Below are positions 22,514-35,050 of a DNA stretch of 64,000 nucleotides, piece by piece; position 1 is the stretch's first letter, and every line of letters starts with the position of its first letter. This DNA is from Sepiola atlantica. Its lineage: Eukaryota; Mollusca; Cephalopoda; Sepiida; Sepiolidae. The stretch is taken from assembly GCA_963556195.1 (NCBI GenBank), contig OY744520.1, forward strand, positions 155,986,107 to 156,050,106, in the 5' to 3' direction. Under the pieces are notes generated by a model that worked only from the letters and a program-made list of their open reading frames with translations, made no database searches and was not told where the DNA came from. The translations under genes and the position numbers were made by a program.

Positions 22514-22618
22514 TTGTCTCTAACGATAAGAACTTACAAACAAATCGATCAAATGTAAAAAATAATCGATGAAAAAAACAAGACAAAACTCCTTCTCTTT
22601 CTCTTCTTTCGTTCAACT

Positions 22619-22739
22619 TTAATAATAATAGTAATAATAATAATAATAACAATAATAATAGTAATAATAATAATAACAATAATAATAAAATAATAATAAT
22701 AATAATGATAATGATATTAATAATATTAATAATAATAAG
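22619..22739. repeat. Imperfect (AAT)n repeat
   Basis: AAT/ATA triplets with scattered G and C interruptions over about 120 bp. Confidence 0.93.
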
Positions 22740-25229
22740 GGTATATTTTGTGTCGAAATTAAATGTTAAAGAAATGATTGTCTTCTTTCCTAATTATTTT
22801 CAAATATTATTGAAAGTAAGCTATTCCTTCTTTTGCAAACGTGAATATTAATGCTAGACACCCCCACGTAGTTTACGTTTATTTTATTAATAGTTATTGA
22901 ATTATCGAGTATATTATTGGTATGACTTGAATACAAAGTATTTTGAAAATATTTACATAATTTAAATTTAATCATTTGCGTTAATACCATAAATAATATT
23001 TACTGTTTTGACATTATAACAACGAATGGTAAATATATTTTGCCTTTTGATTTATAAACGCATACATTTTTTTAAATCTATAGAATCTATATCTTACTAT
23101 ACGAAAATGTTTAATAAGACTTAATAGTGAAATCATTTCTGAAATAACCTTTACACTGTCCGATTAATTGTCGCACATCCTCTCTATTTTATGTTGCAGA
23201 AGCTGTAGAATATTAGACACGAGTTCAAACTAATGCAAAAAACGTATACGCATTTCATATTTTCTCATCAAAGGCATAGATTTCTTAAAATGGTATTCTG
23301 ACAGAAAACATTGAAAATGCATTAAATATACACGCGAACTCTTAAGCATGGAAAATGTAGTATAAAACACTGCAAAGTATCAAACTAAATAACGTTTTTA
23401 AAAGTAAGTTGAACAATCGGTCAGTATTTTCCGAACAACCTAATGCTTATCTCTAACGCAGTGACTGAATCTAAATCCTCTTTTCGTTTTCGTCCGTCTT
23501 CATAATCAGTTATATTCGTCTTCAGTCGGCACAAGTGTTTACCTGATGCTCACGTTAAACAGCAAATAGATAACGCCTGAGTCCCTATGCATCTCATCTC
23601 TAATTCACAGAAATTCCTCAATTATGACTTTACCGAATCGCGCAAGTTTTACTTGAGTTTATCTTCTACGCTATAATAGCATGAATACGTTTTTTTCTGT
23701 CTGTGACAACGGCATTTTATACCTGGTAAATGTATTATGAAGGAAGCACGTAGAGGTTTCGCCATTGCAGTGTATTTTTTGCTTCTTATTCGTTTGCAAT
23801 AATCTTGTTTCCTGAGAATTTAGCTCCTCATATAAACTAGCTTAAGTAATAAGATACACTTGGACATTCCCTAGTGAATCTTAAAATTATGGAAAGAAAT
23901 AAGAATTCATATATATATGGGTCAGATGTTATGCAAATCGGAAATATTTGAATTTTCAAATGGGAGAGCGCGTTTGCTGTTTTGACCGATACACTTTAAT
24001 AATTCGCCAAAAAAAATAGATTTAAAATAATAATTATTAATTAGTATTTAGAAGTCATGGTTTAAATTTCATGAAAATAGGAAATATTTAAGTTTCAATT
24101 TTAAATTTGATGTTTAAAAGCCAATCCTAAGTTTTTCTCGGCTTTCCAAAAGAATTGAAATTTTGAGACTCTTGTTTGATTTGTGTCTAATATTTATTTT
24201 TTGGATGTCATGAAAAAGGGAAATATTTTAATTCCTAAGAAGAAGGTATTTCGTCACTTTTATTACTTACCAAAATTATCAAACGAAGAATATCAAGAGG
24301 AAGTTACAGGTAAGTAGAATATGTTATTAATTTAGATTTCTTAGTGGAGACCGTAATTTATAAGACTTATTTAAAGTTAATATAAGGGTACTTCCCTAAT
24401 ATTAGTTTCTAGTGAAGAGACTATTTTTGTTAATTGTTCCAAGAGAGTGTATTAGACACTCTTGCATCGATAACCAAGCAAATTTTTTTTTTAAAATCTT
24501 TATACCTTACCCAGTTTAAGTATTACTGTGAAAAGGTAGAAATAATTCATTCGTAACGATAAGTACAAACTAATTTGAATATTATGCACACGTAAGTCCT
24601 TTAGAGAGTCTACAGTTTAGCTAAATAAATTAATTTATTTAACATGCCATTGTTGCACTCGCAAACTAATGCATTTACTAATTAGGCAAAAGAAAACTGA
24701 AAAAACACTTTTGGAAGTAACACAAAAAAACAACGATATATTTATGAGCTAAATTCATCTAAGTTCACGTTTCCATCCAATAACACACAACCCCAGAAAT
24801 CGTCAATAATTTTGTAATATATATTTCTATTAAAAATAATAATATTTTATATCTAATTGCTATTTACTGCCAATGGTCATAGAAGATATTTAATTAAATC
24901 AATTAATTTACTAATTAATTTCGTAACTAACGCACACTCAATTAAAATGACTAAATTTACTATACAAAATTTATGCAAATGTAACTAAGCTATATATCTA
25001 AACATATGTATTGTTTTCTGATAAGTGACTATCGTTCGTGGCAACGCTATGTCAGTAACGGCGGCGTCACTTCCGTTCTAATCGTCATCTGTTGACTCTC
25101 TCTTTCTTTCTCTGACAATTGTTTCAAGCAAACACATAATTGATGTTCTGGAATCAGACCGGTACCAAATTTCATCTAATAACAACAAAACGATATCGTA
25201 ATAACATATGTATTAAAAATGGGCCAGTC
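22740..25229. other. AT-rich intergenic DNA
   Basis: No gene recognised. Three loosely similar segments containing ggaaatattt occur at about 23940, 24075 and 24220. The last precedes a short frame (24209-24319) ending at ACAG|GTAAGT, a donor-like site, but it is too short to call an exon. Confidence 0.4.
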
Positions 25230-25294
25230 CATGATTTAAATATGAATATTTAAATCATGCTTTGCTATACAACATTTCAATGTTGTATAGCAAA
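25230..25294. repeat. Two adjacent perfect hairpins with 2-nt loops
   Basis: 25230-25259 is a perfect 14-bp inverted repeat around GA (arm catgatttaaatat). After a single base (25260), 25261-25294 is a perfect 16-bp inverted repeat around TC (arm tttgctatacaacatt). Neither has a mismatch. Confidence 0.95.
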
Positions 25295-27065
25295 ATTATT
25301 TATTAATTTTAATTCAATACTGAACTATTTATCTTATGTATGTGAAAATTCGCCGAAATTGTCTGGATGGTTTTGTTCTATATGTACTTATTATGCATGG
25401 TTTAAATGAGAAAGTGTATATCTTGAATGGTTTCAACAACTTGGAAAGGTTTCCAGTTTCTTATTGATTGAGGTATCCTTTGACGCTATTATATGATAAG
25501 ATTCAGGGGTGCATAGATAGCATTTCAACCTTACCAGGAGTGTTCTCATTGTATCACCTAGTATAGACCATTTCAATTAGAAGTATGAGTTTTTTTCAGT
25601 AATTCTATAACACACTTAGCTAAAGATGTGAGTATACTCTTTTTGGATCTTAATTAGTCCTTACCTTGAAAGAAGAGTATGGTTTCTCTACCGTAAAACT
25701 GCACTATGTGAATCTTATTTATTTTCTAGTAATATATTTCTCTACAATGTTGTATTCATACACTATATTAGAAGTCAGGCACTTACCTTCTAGATGGAAT
25801 TCATCGACATTTCTACAGCTACACTGGGTTTCAACTTCAGGGTTATGCTTGATATTTAGTCAACCATTTATATTTTACGGTTTATTTTAGTATTGATAGA
25901 AGCTTTACTAGTTGAAGCTATGTTTATTTGTATAGAGAATGACAATTAAATAGTGTGTTTATCACTGAACTTTCCTAGCTTGCTATCTTTTTGGAAATTA
26001 TTTTAAACAATAGGGTGCTATTCTCTAGGAATAGTGTTACGGGCATATTTACTGTATTGAGGAATAAACAATATAGAATTGAATCTTCATAATACTGTCT
26101 AATATGCAGGTTGGTGTATCTTATGATCTATGTTCACGTCTCTTACATGCCCGTGATTATTATGGGTTATGTTTACTTTAGATATAATGCTACCTATAAC
26201 TATATTACGTGATATAATATAGAATGGTGTTTTATTTCAAGAGATACGACTATACAACCTGTTTCATTTTTAACAAAATATATTTTATTTTTATCAGAGT
26301 ATTGCTTGTTTTTATTCAATAATCGTTCATTAGAAGATGGATTAGATATTCTTTTAAGAAATACTGGGGTCAGGAACATTTTACATAGATTGCGGATGGT
26401 TTGAATAATTATCGATGTAGTAAAATGTGTGAGTAGGTTCATGGCAGGGTTCAAAAGTGATTTCATTAAGATGTAATGTTATGTCCAAAAGATTTAGTAT
26501 ACAGCTTATATCTATGGTATCTGAAAGTCAAATTTTCTAAATAAATTATTTAAATCTTTTTCCCATTCTCTAAATTTCTATTCCTATAGCTAAAACAAAT
26601 AATGCATCATTCTTGTATAAACAACCCAGCATACCTGATATTACCTAATTGATTTATTCAAATATATCAAGCCTAACTATATCGTTGATTTAGCTATATC
26701 CGTCAAATATAGTAGAGTCAAAATAAAATTCCATGTTATTTTCTGTCCATAGTTTGTTATCGTATAGTATTAATGTTTCTCAAATTAATTTAATAATGTA
26801 TATTTCTAGTTTTGTCTTGTTCTTTTCATATTTTGCTATATCGAGGGCTTTATTTTGTAGAGTATAAACACCTTCTTCGTGGGATGACCATAATTAATAG
26901 AATACTTTAGATGTAATGCAAGGCAGGATCCTATCTAAAGTAATTTTACTAATTATAAATATGTCTGATACACAAGAAGAGATTTATCTGATAGTAAGGT
27001 TATCGCTGAAATCTACTTTCAATCTGTTAAGCATAAATCTAGGGAATTTAGGAGTGTATGTTTAA

Positions 27066-27067
<2 letters not shown>
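25295..27067. other. AT-rich intergenic DNA
   Basis: Small hydrophobic ORFs only (for example 25666-25890); none recognised. Confidence 0.5.

Positions 27068-27136
<69 letters not shown>
27068..27136. repeat. (TA)n microsatellite
   Basis: About 69 bp of TA directly before the foldback at 27137. Confidence 0.96.
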
Positions 27137-27138
<2 letters not shown>

Positions 27139-27372
27139 CATGATATAAAATTAAATAATAAAATAAGGTGCGAATCACATTTTATTAGAATTCAAAGTTC
27201 AGGCAAAGTATCTTAATGTCCTTAAATGATGAGTTTCAAAGATAATTCTTTGAAGAGAAAAATTATCTTTGAAACCTTATGTGTTAAGGACTGTAAAATA
27301 CTTTGCCTGAACTTTAAATTCTAGTAAAATTTGATTCGCACCTTATTTCATTATTTCATTTTATATTATGCT
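27137..27372. mobile_element. Foldback element with about 110-bp arms
   Basis: The left arm begins agcatgatataaaatt and the right arm ends with its near-complement. Arms match at very roughly 85-90% by eye, including a conserved block caaagttcaggcaaagtat and its partner (the right arm reads aaagttcag). The centre is a small hairpin (ttatctttga/tcaaagataa). There is no coding capacity. It is bounded on the left by (TA)n, consistent with a MITE inserted at TA. Confidence 0.75.
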
Positions 27373-27470
27373 ATTAATGCTATATCTAGTATATTGAGCT
27401 TCAGTTTTTATCCGGATGTTTCACTAATTAAAATATATTAGTTGCCTCTTATATCTTTTGTTGGATTAAC

Positions 27471-27473
<3 letters not shown>

Positions 27474-27531
<58 letters not shown>
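27474..27531. repeat. (TA)n microsatellite at the left edge of the satellite array
   Basis: About 58 bp of TA ending ten bases before the first monomer. Confidence 0.96.
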
Positions 27532-27533
<2 letters not shown>

Positions 27534-27540
27534 TTACAAT

Positions 27541-30500
27541 GACTCAATACTGGTAACCCCTGATGAAGGAATTGTATTCCGTAATCGATAGGATTAATGT
27601 AAGAAAAAAAAATTAATCTTGTATTGCTAATTTGGCTTATATTTCAATTTTATTAACTTTCCAAGCAATACTTTGAAACTTAGAACGATAAACACACACA
27701 TAACTTGACAGCGTGCCAACGCATTTCTCGTTCGACACCGGTTTTTGAATTCTACCCGCTATTCATAACAGCACGGCGATGACGTCGTACCATCAAATAC
27801 GTTTATCAAATTAACAAAGAAATAAGTTTCTTTATTCTTGTTTTTTGATGAAAAAAAAATGACTCAATACTGGTCACCCCTGATGAAGTAATTTTATTCC
27901 GTAATCGATAGGATTAATATGAGAAAAAAAAAATTTTGTATTGCTAATTTGGCTTATATTTCAATTTTATTGACTTTCCAAGCAATACTTTGAAACTTGA
28001 ACGATAAACACACACATAACTTGACAGCGTGCCAACGCATTTCTCGTTCGACACCGGTTTTTGAATTCTACCCGCCTTTCATAACAGCACGGCGATGACG
28101 TCGTACCATCAATAACGTTTATCAAATTAACAAAGAACTAAGTTTTTTTATTCTTGTTTTTTGATGAAAAAAAAAATGACTCAATACTGGTCACCCCTGA
28201 TGAAGGAATTTTATTCCGTAATCGATAGGATTAATGTAAGAAAGAAAAAAAAATAAATTAATCTTGTATTGCTTATTTGGCTTATATTTCAATTTTATTA
28301 ACTTTCCAAGCAATACTTTGAAACTTGAACGATAAACACACACATAACTTGACAGCGTGCCAACGCATTTCTCGTTCGACACCGGTTTTTGAATTCTACC
28401 CGCCTTTCATAACAGCACGGCGATGACGTCGTACCATCAAAGACGTTTATCAAATTAACAAAGAAATAAGTTTCTTTATTCTTGTTTTTTGATGAAAAAA
28501 AAATGACTCAATACTGGTCACCCCTGATGAAGGAATTTTATTCCGTAGTCGATAGGATTAATGTAAGAAAAAAAAATAAATCTTGTATTGCTTATTTGGC
28601 TTATATTTCAATTTTATTAACTTTCCAAGCAATACTTTGAAACTTGAACGATAAACACACACATAACTTGACAGCGTGCCAACGCATTTCTCGTTCGACA
28701 CCGGTTTTTGAATTCTACCCGCCTTTCATAACAGCACGGCGATGACGTCGTACCATCAAATACGTTTATCAAATTAACAAAGAAATAAGTTTCTTTATTC
28801 TTGTTTTTTGATGAAAAAAAAAATGACTCAATACTGGTCACCCCTGATGAAGTAATTTTATTCCGTAATCGATAGGATTAATATAAGAAAAAAAAAAAAT
28901 TTTGTATTGCTAATTTGGCTTATATTTCAATTTTATTGACTTTCCAAGCAATACTTTGAAACTTGAACGATAAACACACACATAACTTGACAGCGTGCCA
29001 ACGCATTTCTCGTTCGACACCGGTTTTTGAATTCTACCCGCCTTTCATAACAGCACGGCGATGACGTCGTACCATCAAAGACGTTTATCAGATTAACAAA
29101 GAAATAAGTTTCTTTATTCTTGTTTTTTGATGAAAAAAAAAATGACTCAATACTGGTCACCCGTGATGAAGGAATTTTATTCCGTAATCGATAGGATGAA
29201 TGTAAGAAAGAAAATTTTTTTAATTAATCTTGTATTGCTAATTTGGCTTATATTTCAATTTTATTGACTTTCCAAGCAATACTTTGAAACTTGAACGATA
29301 AACACACACATAACTTGACAGCGTGCCAACGCATTTCTCGTTCGACACCGGTTTTTTAATTCTACCCGCCTTTCATAACAGCACGGCGATGACGTCGTAC
29401 CATCAAAGACGTTTATCAAATTAACAAAGAAATAAGTTTCATTATTCTTGTTTTTTGATGAAAAAAAATGACTCAATACTGGTCACGCCTGATGAAGGAA
29501 TTTTATTCCGTAATCGATAGGATTAATGTAAGAAAAAAAAATAATTAATCTTGTATTGCTAATTTGACTTATATTTCAATTTTATTAACTTTCCAAGCAA
29601 TACTTTGAAACTTGAACGAAAAACACACACATAACTTGATAGCGTGCCAACGCATTTCTCGTTCGACACCGGTTTTTGAATTCTACCCGCCTTTCATAAC
29701 AGCACGGCGATGACGTCGTACCATCAAATACGTTTATCAAATTAACAAAGAAATAAGTTTCTTTATTCTTGTTTTTTGATGAAAAAAAAAATGACTCAAT
29801 ACTGGTCACCCCTGATGAAGTAATTTTATTCCGTAATCGATAGGATTAATATAAGAAAAAAAAATTAATTTTGTATTGCTAATTTGGCTTATATTTCAAT
29901 TTTATTGACTTTCCAAGCAATACTTTGAAACTTGAACGATAAACACACACATAACTTGACAGCGTGCCAACGCATTTCTCGTTCGACACCGGTTTTATAA
30001 TTCTACCCGCCTTTCATAACAGCACGGCGATGACGTCGTACCATCAATAACGTTTATCAAATTAACAAAGAAATAAGTTTCTTTATTCTTGTTTTTTGAT
30101 GAAAAAAAAATGACTCAATACTGGTCACCCCTGATGAAGGAATTTTATTCCGTAATCGATAGAATTAATGTAAGAAAGAAAAAAAAATTAATTAATCTTG
30201 TAATGCTAATTTGGCTTATATTTCAATTTTATTAACTTTCCAAGCAATACTTTGAAACTTGAACGATAAACACACACATAACTTGACAGCGTGCCAACGC
30301 ATTTCTCGTTCGACACCGGTTTTTGAATTCTACCCGCCTTTCATAACAGCACGGCGATGACGTCGTACCATCAAAGACGTTTATCAAATTAACAAAGAAA
30401 TAAGTTTCTTTATTCTTGTTTTTTGATGAAAAAAAAATGACTCAATACTGGTCACCCCTGATGAAGGAATTTTATTCCGTAGTCGATAGGATTAATGTAA

Positions 30501-32389
30501 GAAAAAAAAATTAATCTTGTATTGCTAATTTGGCTTATATTTCAATTTTATTAACTTTCCAAGCAATACTTTGAAACTTGAACGATAAACACACACATAA
30601 CTTGACAGCGTGCCAACGCATTTCTCGTTCGACACCGGTTTTTGCATTCTACCCGCCTTTCATAACAGCACGGCGATGACGTCGTACCATCAAAGACGTT
30701 TATCAGATTAACAAAGAAATAAGTTTCTTTATTCTTGTTTTTTGATGAAAAAAAAAATGACTCAATACTGGTCACCCCTGAGAAGGAATTTCATTCCGTA
30801 ATCGATAGGATTAATGTACGAACGAGAAAAAAAATTAATTAATCTTGTATTGCTAATTTGGCTTATAGTTCAATTTTATTAACTTTCCAAGCAATACTTT
30901 GAAACTTGAACGATAAACACACACATAACTTGACAGCGTGCCAACGCATTTTTCGTTCGACACCGGTTTTTTAATTCTACCCGCCTTTCATAACAGCACG
31001 GCGATGACGTCGTACCATCAAAGACGTTTATCAAATTAACAAAGAAATAAGTTTTTTTATTCTTGTTTTTTGATGAAAAAAAAATGACTCAATACTGGTC
31101 ACCCATGATTAAGGAATTTTATTCCGTAATCGATAGGATTAATGTACGAAAGAGAAAAAAATTAATTAATCTTGTATTGCTAATTTGGCTTATAGTTCAA
31201 TTTTATTAACTTTCCAAGCAATACTTTGAAACTTGAACGATAAACACACACATAACTTGACAGCGTGCCAACGCATTTTTCGTTCGACACCGGTTTTTGA
31301 ATTCTACCCGCCTTTCATAACAGCACGGCGATGACGTCGTACCATCAAAGACGTTTATCAAATTAACAAAGAAATAAGTTTCTTTATTCTTGTTTTTTGA
31401 TGAAAAAAAAAATGACTCAATACTGGTCACCCCTGATGAAGGAATTTTATTCCGTAGTCGATAGGATTAATGTAAGAAAAAAAAATTAATCTTGTATTGC
31501 TAATTTGGCTTATATTTCAATTTTATTAACTTTCCAAACAATACTTTGAAACTTGAACGATAAACACACACATAACTTGACAGCGTGCCAACGCATTTCT
31601 CGTTCGACACCGGTTTTTGCATTCTACCCGCCTTTCATAACAGCACGGCGATGACGTCGTACCATCAAAGACGTTTATCAGATTAACAAAGAAATAAGTT
31701 TCTTTATTCTTGTTTTTTGATGAAAAAAAAAATGACTCAATACTGGTCACCCCTGAGAAGGAATTTCATTCCGTAATCGATAGGATTAATGTACGAACGA
31801 GAAAAAAAATTAATTAATCTTGTATTGCTAATTTGGCTTATAGTTCAATTTTATTAACTTTCCAAGCAATACTTTGAAACTTGAACGATAAACACACACA
31901 TAACTTGACAGCGTGCCAACGCATTTTTCGTTCGACACCGGTTTTTTAATTCTACCCGCCTTTCATAACAGCACGGCGATGACGTCGTACCATCAAAGAC
32001 GTTTATCAAATTAACAAAGAAATAAGTTTTTTTATTCTTGTTTTTTGATGAAAAAAAAATGACTCAATACTGGTCACCCATGATTAAGGAATTTTATTCC
32101 GTAATCGATAGGATTAATGTACGAAAGAGAAAAAAAATTAATTAATCTTGTATTGCTAATTTGGCTTATAGTTCAATTTTATTAACTTTCCAAGCAATAC
32201 TTTGAAACTTGAACGATAAACACACACATAACTTGACAGCGTGCCAACGCATTTTTCGTTCGACACCGGTTTTTGAATTCTACCCGCCTTTCATAACAGC
32301 ACGGCGATGACGTCGTACCATCAAATACGTTTATCAAATTAACAAAGAAATAAGTTTCTTTATTCTTGTTTTTTGATGAAAAAAAAAAT
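27541..32389. repeat. Trimeric higher-order repeat (A-B-C) within the satellite
   Basis: Variant bases recur every third monomer. Type B copies (27861, 28825, 29793) share gaagtaatttt and attaatat. Type C (28178, 29144, 30112) share gtaagaaagaaa and a 326-327 bp length. Type A (27541, 28505, 29470, 30439, 31414) are about 320-323 bp. From 30759 on, B and C are replaced by variants B' (30759, 31734; ctgagaaggaatttc, gtacgaacgag) and C' (31086, 32061; cacccatgattaagg, gtacgaaagag). Trimer lengths are 964, 965, 969, 975 and 976 bp. Confidence 0.9.
28191..28230 (+). ncRNA. Hammerhead-like motif in the satellite monomer (representative copy)
   Basis: Reads CUGAUGA (28197-28203), one extra A, stem II GGAAU-UUU-AUUCC, then GUAA, a palindrome AUCGAU and then A. 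The order and spacing are those of a type I hammerhead with palindromic stem III. Three departures argue against activity: the extra nucleotide after CUGAUGA, U where the second base of GAA should be A (in all copies, which read GUAA or GUAG), and a stem I with only about two G-C pairs. The motif recurs at offset 19 in every monomer. B, B' and C' copies carry changes in CUGAUGA or stem II. Confidence 0.4.
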
Positions 32390-32506
32390 GACTCAATACT
32401 GGTCACCCCTGATGAAGGAATTTCATTCCGTAATCGATAGGATTAATGTAAGAAAAAAAAATTTAATTAATCTTGTATTGCTAATTTGGCTGATATTTCA
32501 ATTTTA

Positions 32507-32510
<4 letters not shown>

Positions 32511-32559
<49 letters not shown>
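32511..32559. repeat. (TA)n microsatellite at the right edge of the satellite array
   Basis: About 48 bp of TA starting a few bases after the truncated last monomer. Confidence 0.96.
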
Positions 32560-32563
<4 letters not shown>

Positions 32564-35050
32564 CATATAGTCTATGCTAACATATCTTACTTTAGTAGTC
32601 AGTTGGAGATACATACATGCCATTTATTTATCTATAGATCACTATTGCCTCTCAAACATTGGAATTACTAATATAATGTTTGGTAGTAATGACGAATTCA
32701 TGTTATTATTATAAAACTACATTGATTGTCATTTCACCCGCCTCTTCCCAGATTAGTGTAACTATATTTTATCAATCTCTTAGATTAGCAACCCATTTCT
32801 ATTAGACATGGCTTTTTTTAATTTTAGGCAGTACTTTTACTGTTACATTCTCATACTAATCACCATTCAAAGTTTGTATGAAATATAATCAGTAGTTGTT
32901 GTGTCTATAGCGGTTAAACATTTGTTTTGTCACTGCAATAGTTTCGTATTATTATTCCGCATGAATTCAGGAAAACAGTACTCGATGTACACTTTTTAAA
33001 AATTACATTATGAATAAGGTAATGTTGACTATGCCAACATTTTTCTATTCTGCTGTTTCCTTCTGGTAAACAATATTATTAAGAGTTAATGTTTTTTATC
33101 CTTATATTAGAAGACAACTAGCAGTTGCTATTCATGAGATGATGCATTTCGGTAGCTTTGGTCGTGAGTCAAGAAGTTATTTTCGGTTACCTGGTCACTT
33201 ACGATTTTAACATCGTTTTCTCTAAACATACACGTGATGTGTCCAGCCAATCACAACAAACGTCTTGACTCTCTGTTTATATAAAAAATAGCAATATGCA
33301 TATAAGTAGAAAGCAAATGCACTCATTTTTCTTTTCTTTCGAAATGTAGTTCAAACATAGATGCACGGATATGAGAGGAAATAGGTGTACGAATGAATGA
33401 GTAATTTTTTTTTTATATATTCTATTTTTCTTTCCATAAAAAAGCTGACTGAACGAAGCGTGTAATCTGTTTTACAGTTGACGTAGAAACATTTCCCCTT
33501 AAGTTATGATGTTTGATAGATATTTTGCTAATTGAGTTTTGGATTTTGAAAAGAACTGACGAACTCGTCGATACGTGCTGTGTAAGGTTGTGGAAATAAG
33601 TATGTGATCGAGCCGATTGCACTGAGAATAAGACACCCTGCACTAGTCTACGTGTACATTTTATGAGAATGTTTTCTACAGCCGATGGTTCCTATATTAC
33701 AAGAGGGAATCCATCAAGGAACCAGATGGACATATTATCAATGTTGGAAGCGTGGTCTTTCTCTTTTTATTTATTACATACTAGTAAGAATATTCGTCAC
33801 AGAAGGTCTTCATAAAAATCCCGTATCTGAACCGTTAAAAAATTCAAGAGACCAAACCTCCAAGTACCTAAATAATCAAAAACCTATTTATATGGTAGAA
33901 ATGTGAACATAGACATCACAAAACTTAAGTTATGGTCTAAGAAATATCTGAAAATTTGTAAAGTTAGGGGGTTTATTAGACGTAATTTGCTTATAGTCAA
34001 TATACTTTATAGCTTAAATCACATATCAATCATATGTACAAAAGGTTTTTCGCGATTTCAAAAACTAAAATATCTAATCTGATCAAACACATTATGATAT
34101 GGGGAACCTTGCTAAAAATAGAACGCACGCAATTAACGTTCTGACGTTACAAAATGTAATATGTAATAATCTCGAGTAAATTCCAGATACAAGAGTCTTA
34201 GAATGATTAAAAGTTGCTGAGATTTTAAGAATATATAGCCTCGTGCGTGCTTTAAAAATATTCCTGTCTCATTTAAACCTATTTAATTGATGGAGATCCA
34301 TGTGCTCATTGGGAGCGTATTCAATGAAAACAATATATGACCCTCTTAAGTAAATATGCACAGAGAAAAGATTATTCCGAAGACATTTTGAAAGATATAA
34401 GTTTAATAACCCGATAACTATTTAACGGCAGACGCAGGTAATGGTCGACTCGTCACCAGTTAATAATGGCTGGCGAAATCAATCAGATTTCTGCGAAAAA
34501 AACTAAGCTGATTATAAATAATTTACAGTGTTATTATTGAATTAAAAGAAAAAAACTGTTATTATATTAGTTAGAAATTGTACGAGAATGAAATTCTAAA
34601 TTAGAAATACTCTGTCGCGTGCATGTTGGCGTTTCGCTGAATTTTACGTTTAAGACCACACGTGATAGTGTCCTGTTAATTAACAAAATTATCACTGGTT
34701 ATTGACCAATTAATGAGAATATACTAAAATAAATTGGCATTAAAATGTGTCGTCACGTCCTGGCTTAAAACGTAACGCTGCAATAATGCATCATTTTTCC
34801 CATTGAGCGTTGACGTAAGGTTAGTCGTCATCGAAGGTTAGTATTACACAATACACAGAAGGAAACCCATACAAATATATTTATCCTTAGGTTTATTTTT
34901 GTATTGATATCCAAAATATAACAGAGGGTTCTGATCAATTCTTCGAAATTCGTCGCTAGTGTAACCGCTACAAGCTGCCGATATAGTGTCTTTCCAAAAC
35001 ATGCAAGGTAACTGGACCCCGACAGTAATCTGTACACAGTTCGGCATTCG
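32560..35050. other. AT-rich intergenic DNA
   Basis: No gene recognised. ORFs up to 73 codons on both strands have no coding character that I can defend. Confidence 0.5.

Larger units (their letters stand above)
27541..32506. repeat. Tandem satellite array, about 15.4 monomers of 317-329 bp
   Basis: Taking gactcaatac as the monomer start, copies begin at 27541, 27861, 28178, 28505, 28825, 29144, 29470, 29793, 30112, 30439, 30759, 31086, 31414, 31734, 32061 and 32390 (the last is truncated at about 32506). Monomers are very similar. Length differences sit mainly in an A-rich stretch about 60 bp in and in a second A-run at the end. Each contains a hammerhead-like motif 19 bp in, a highly conserved GC-richer core (about offsets 145-225, with gatgacgtcgtacc), and a 74-codon minus-strand frame that is simply a consequence of conservation. 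(TA)n tracts flank the array on both sides. The first copy lacks the preceding A-run, so the array starts and ends mid-monomer. Confidence 0.97.

Noticed and set aside
28617..32406. A 71-75 codon minus-strand ORF repeated in most satellite monomers (starting MTSIESFFFSSKN or MSHFFSS)
   Set aside because: It recurs because the DNA repeat is conserved. It reads through the A-runs, resembles no protein, and is broken in several monomers by point changes.
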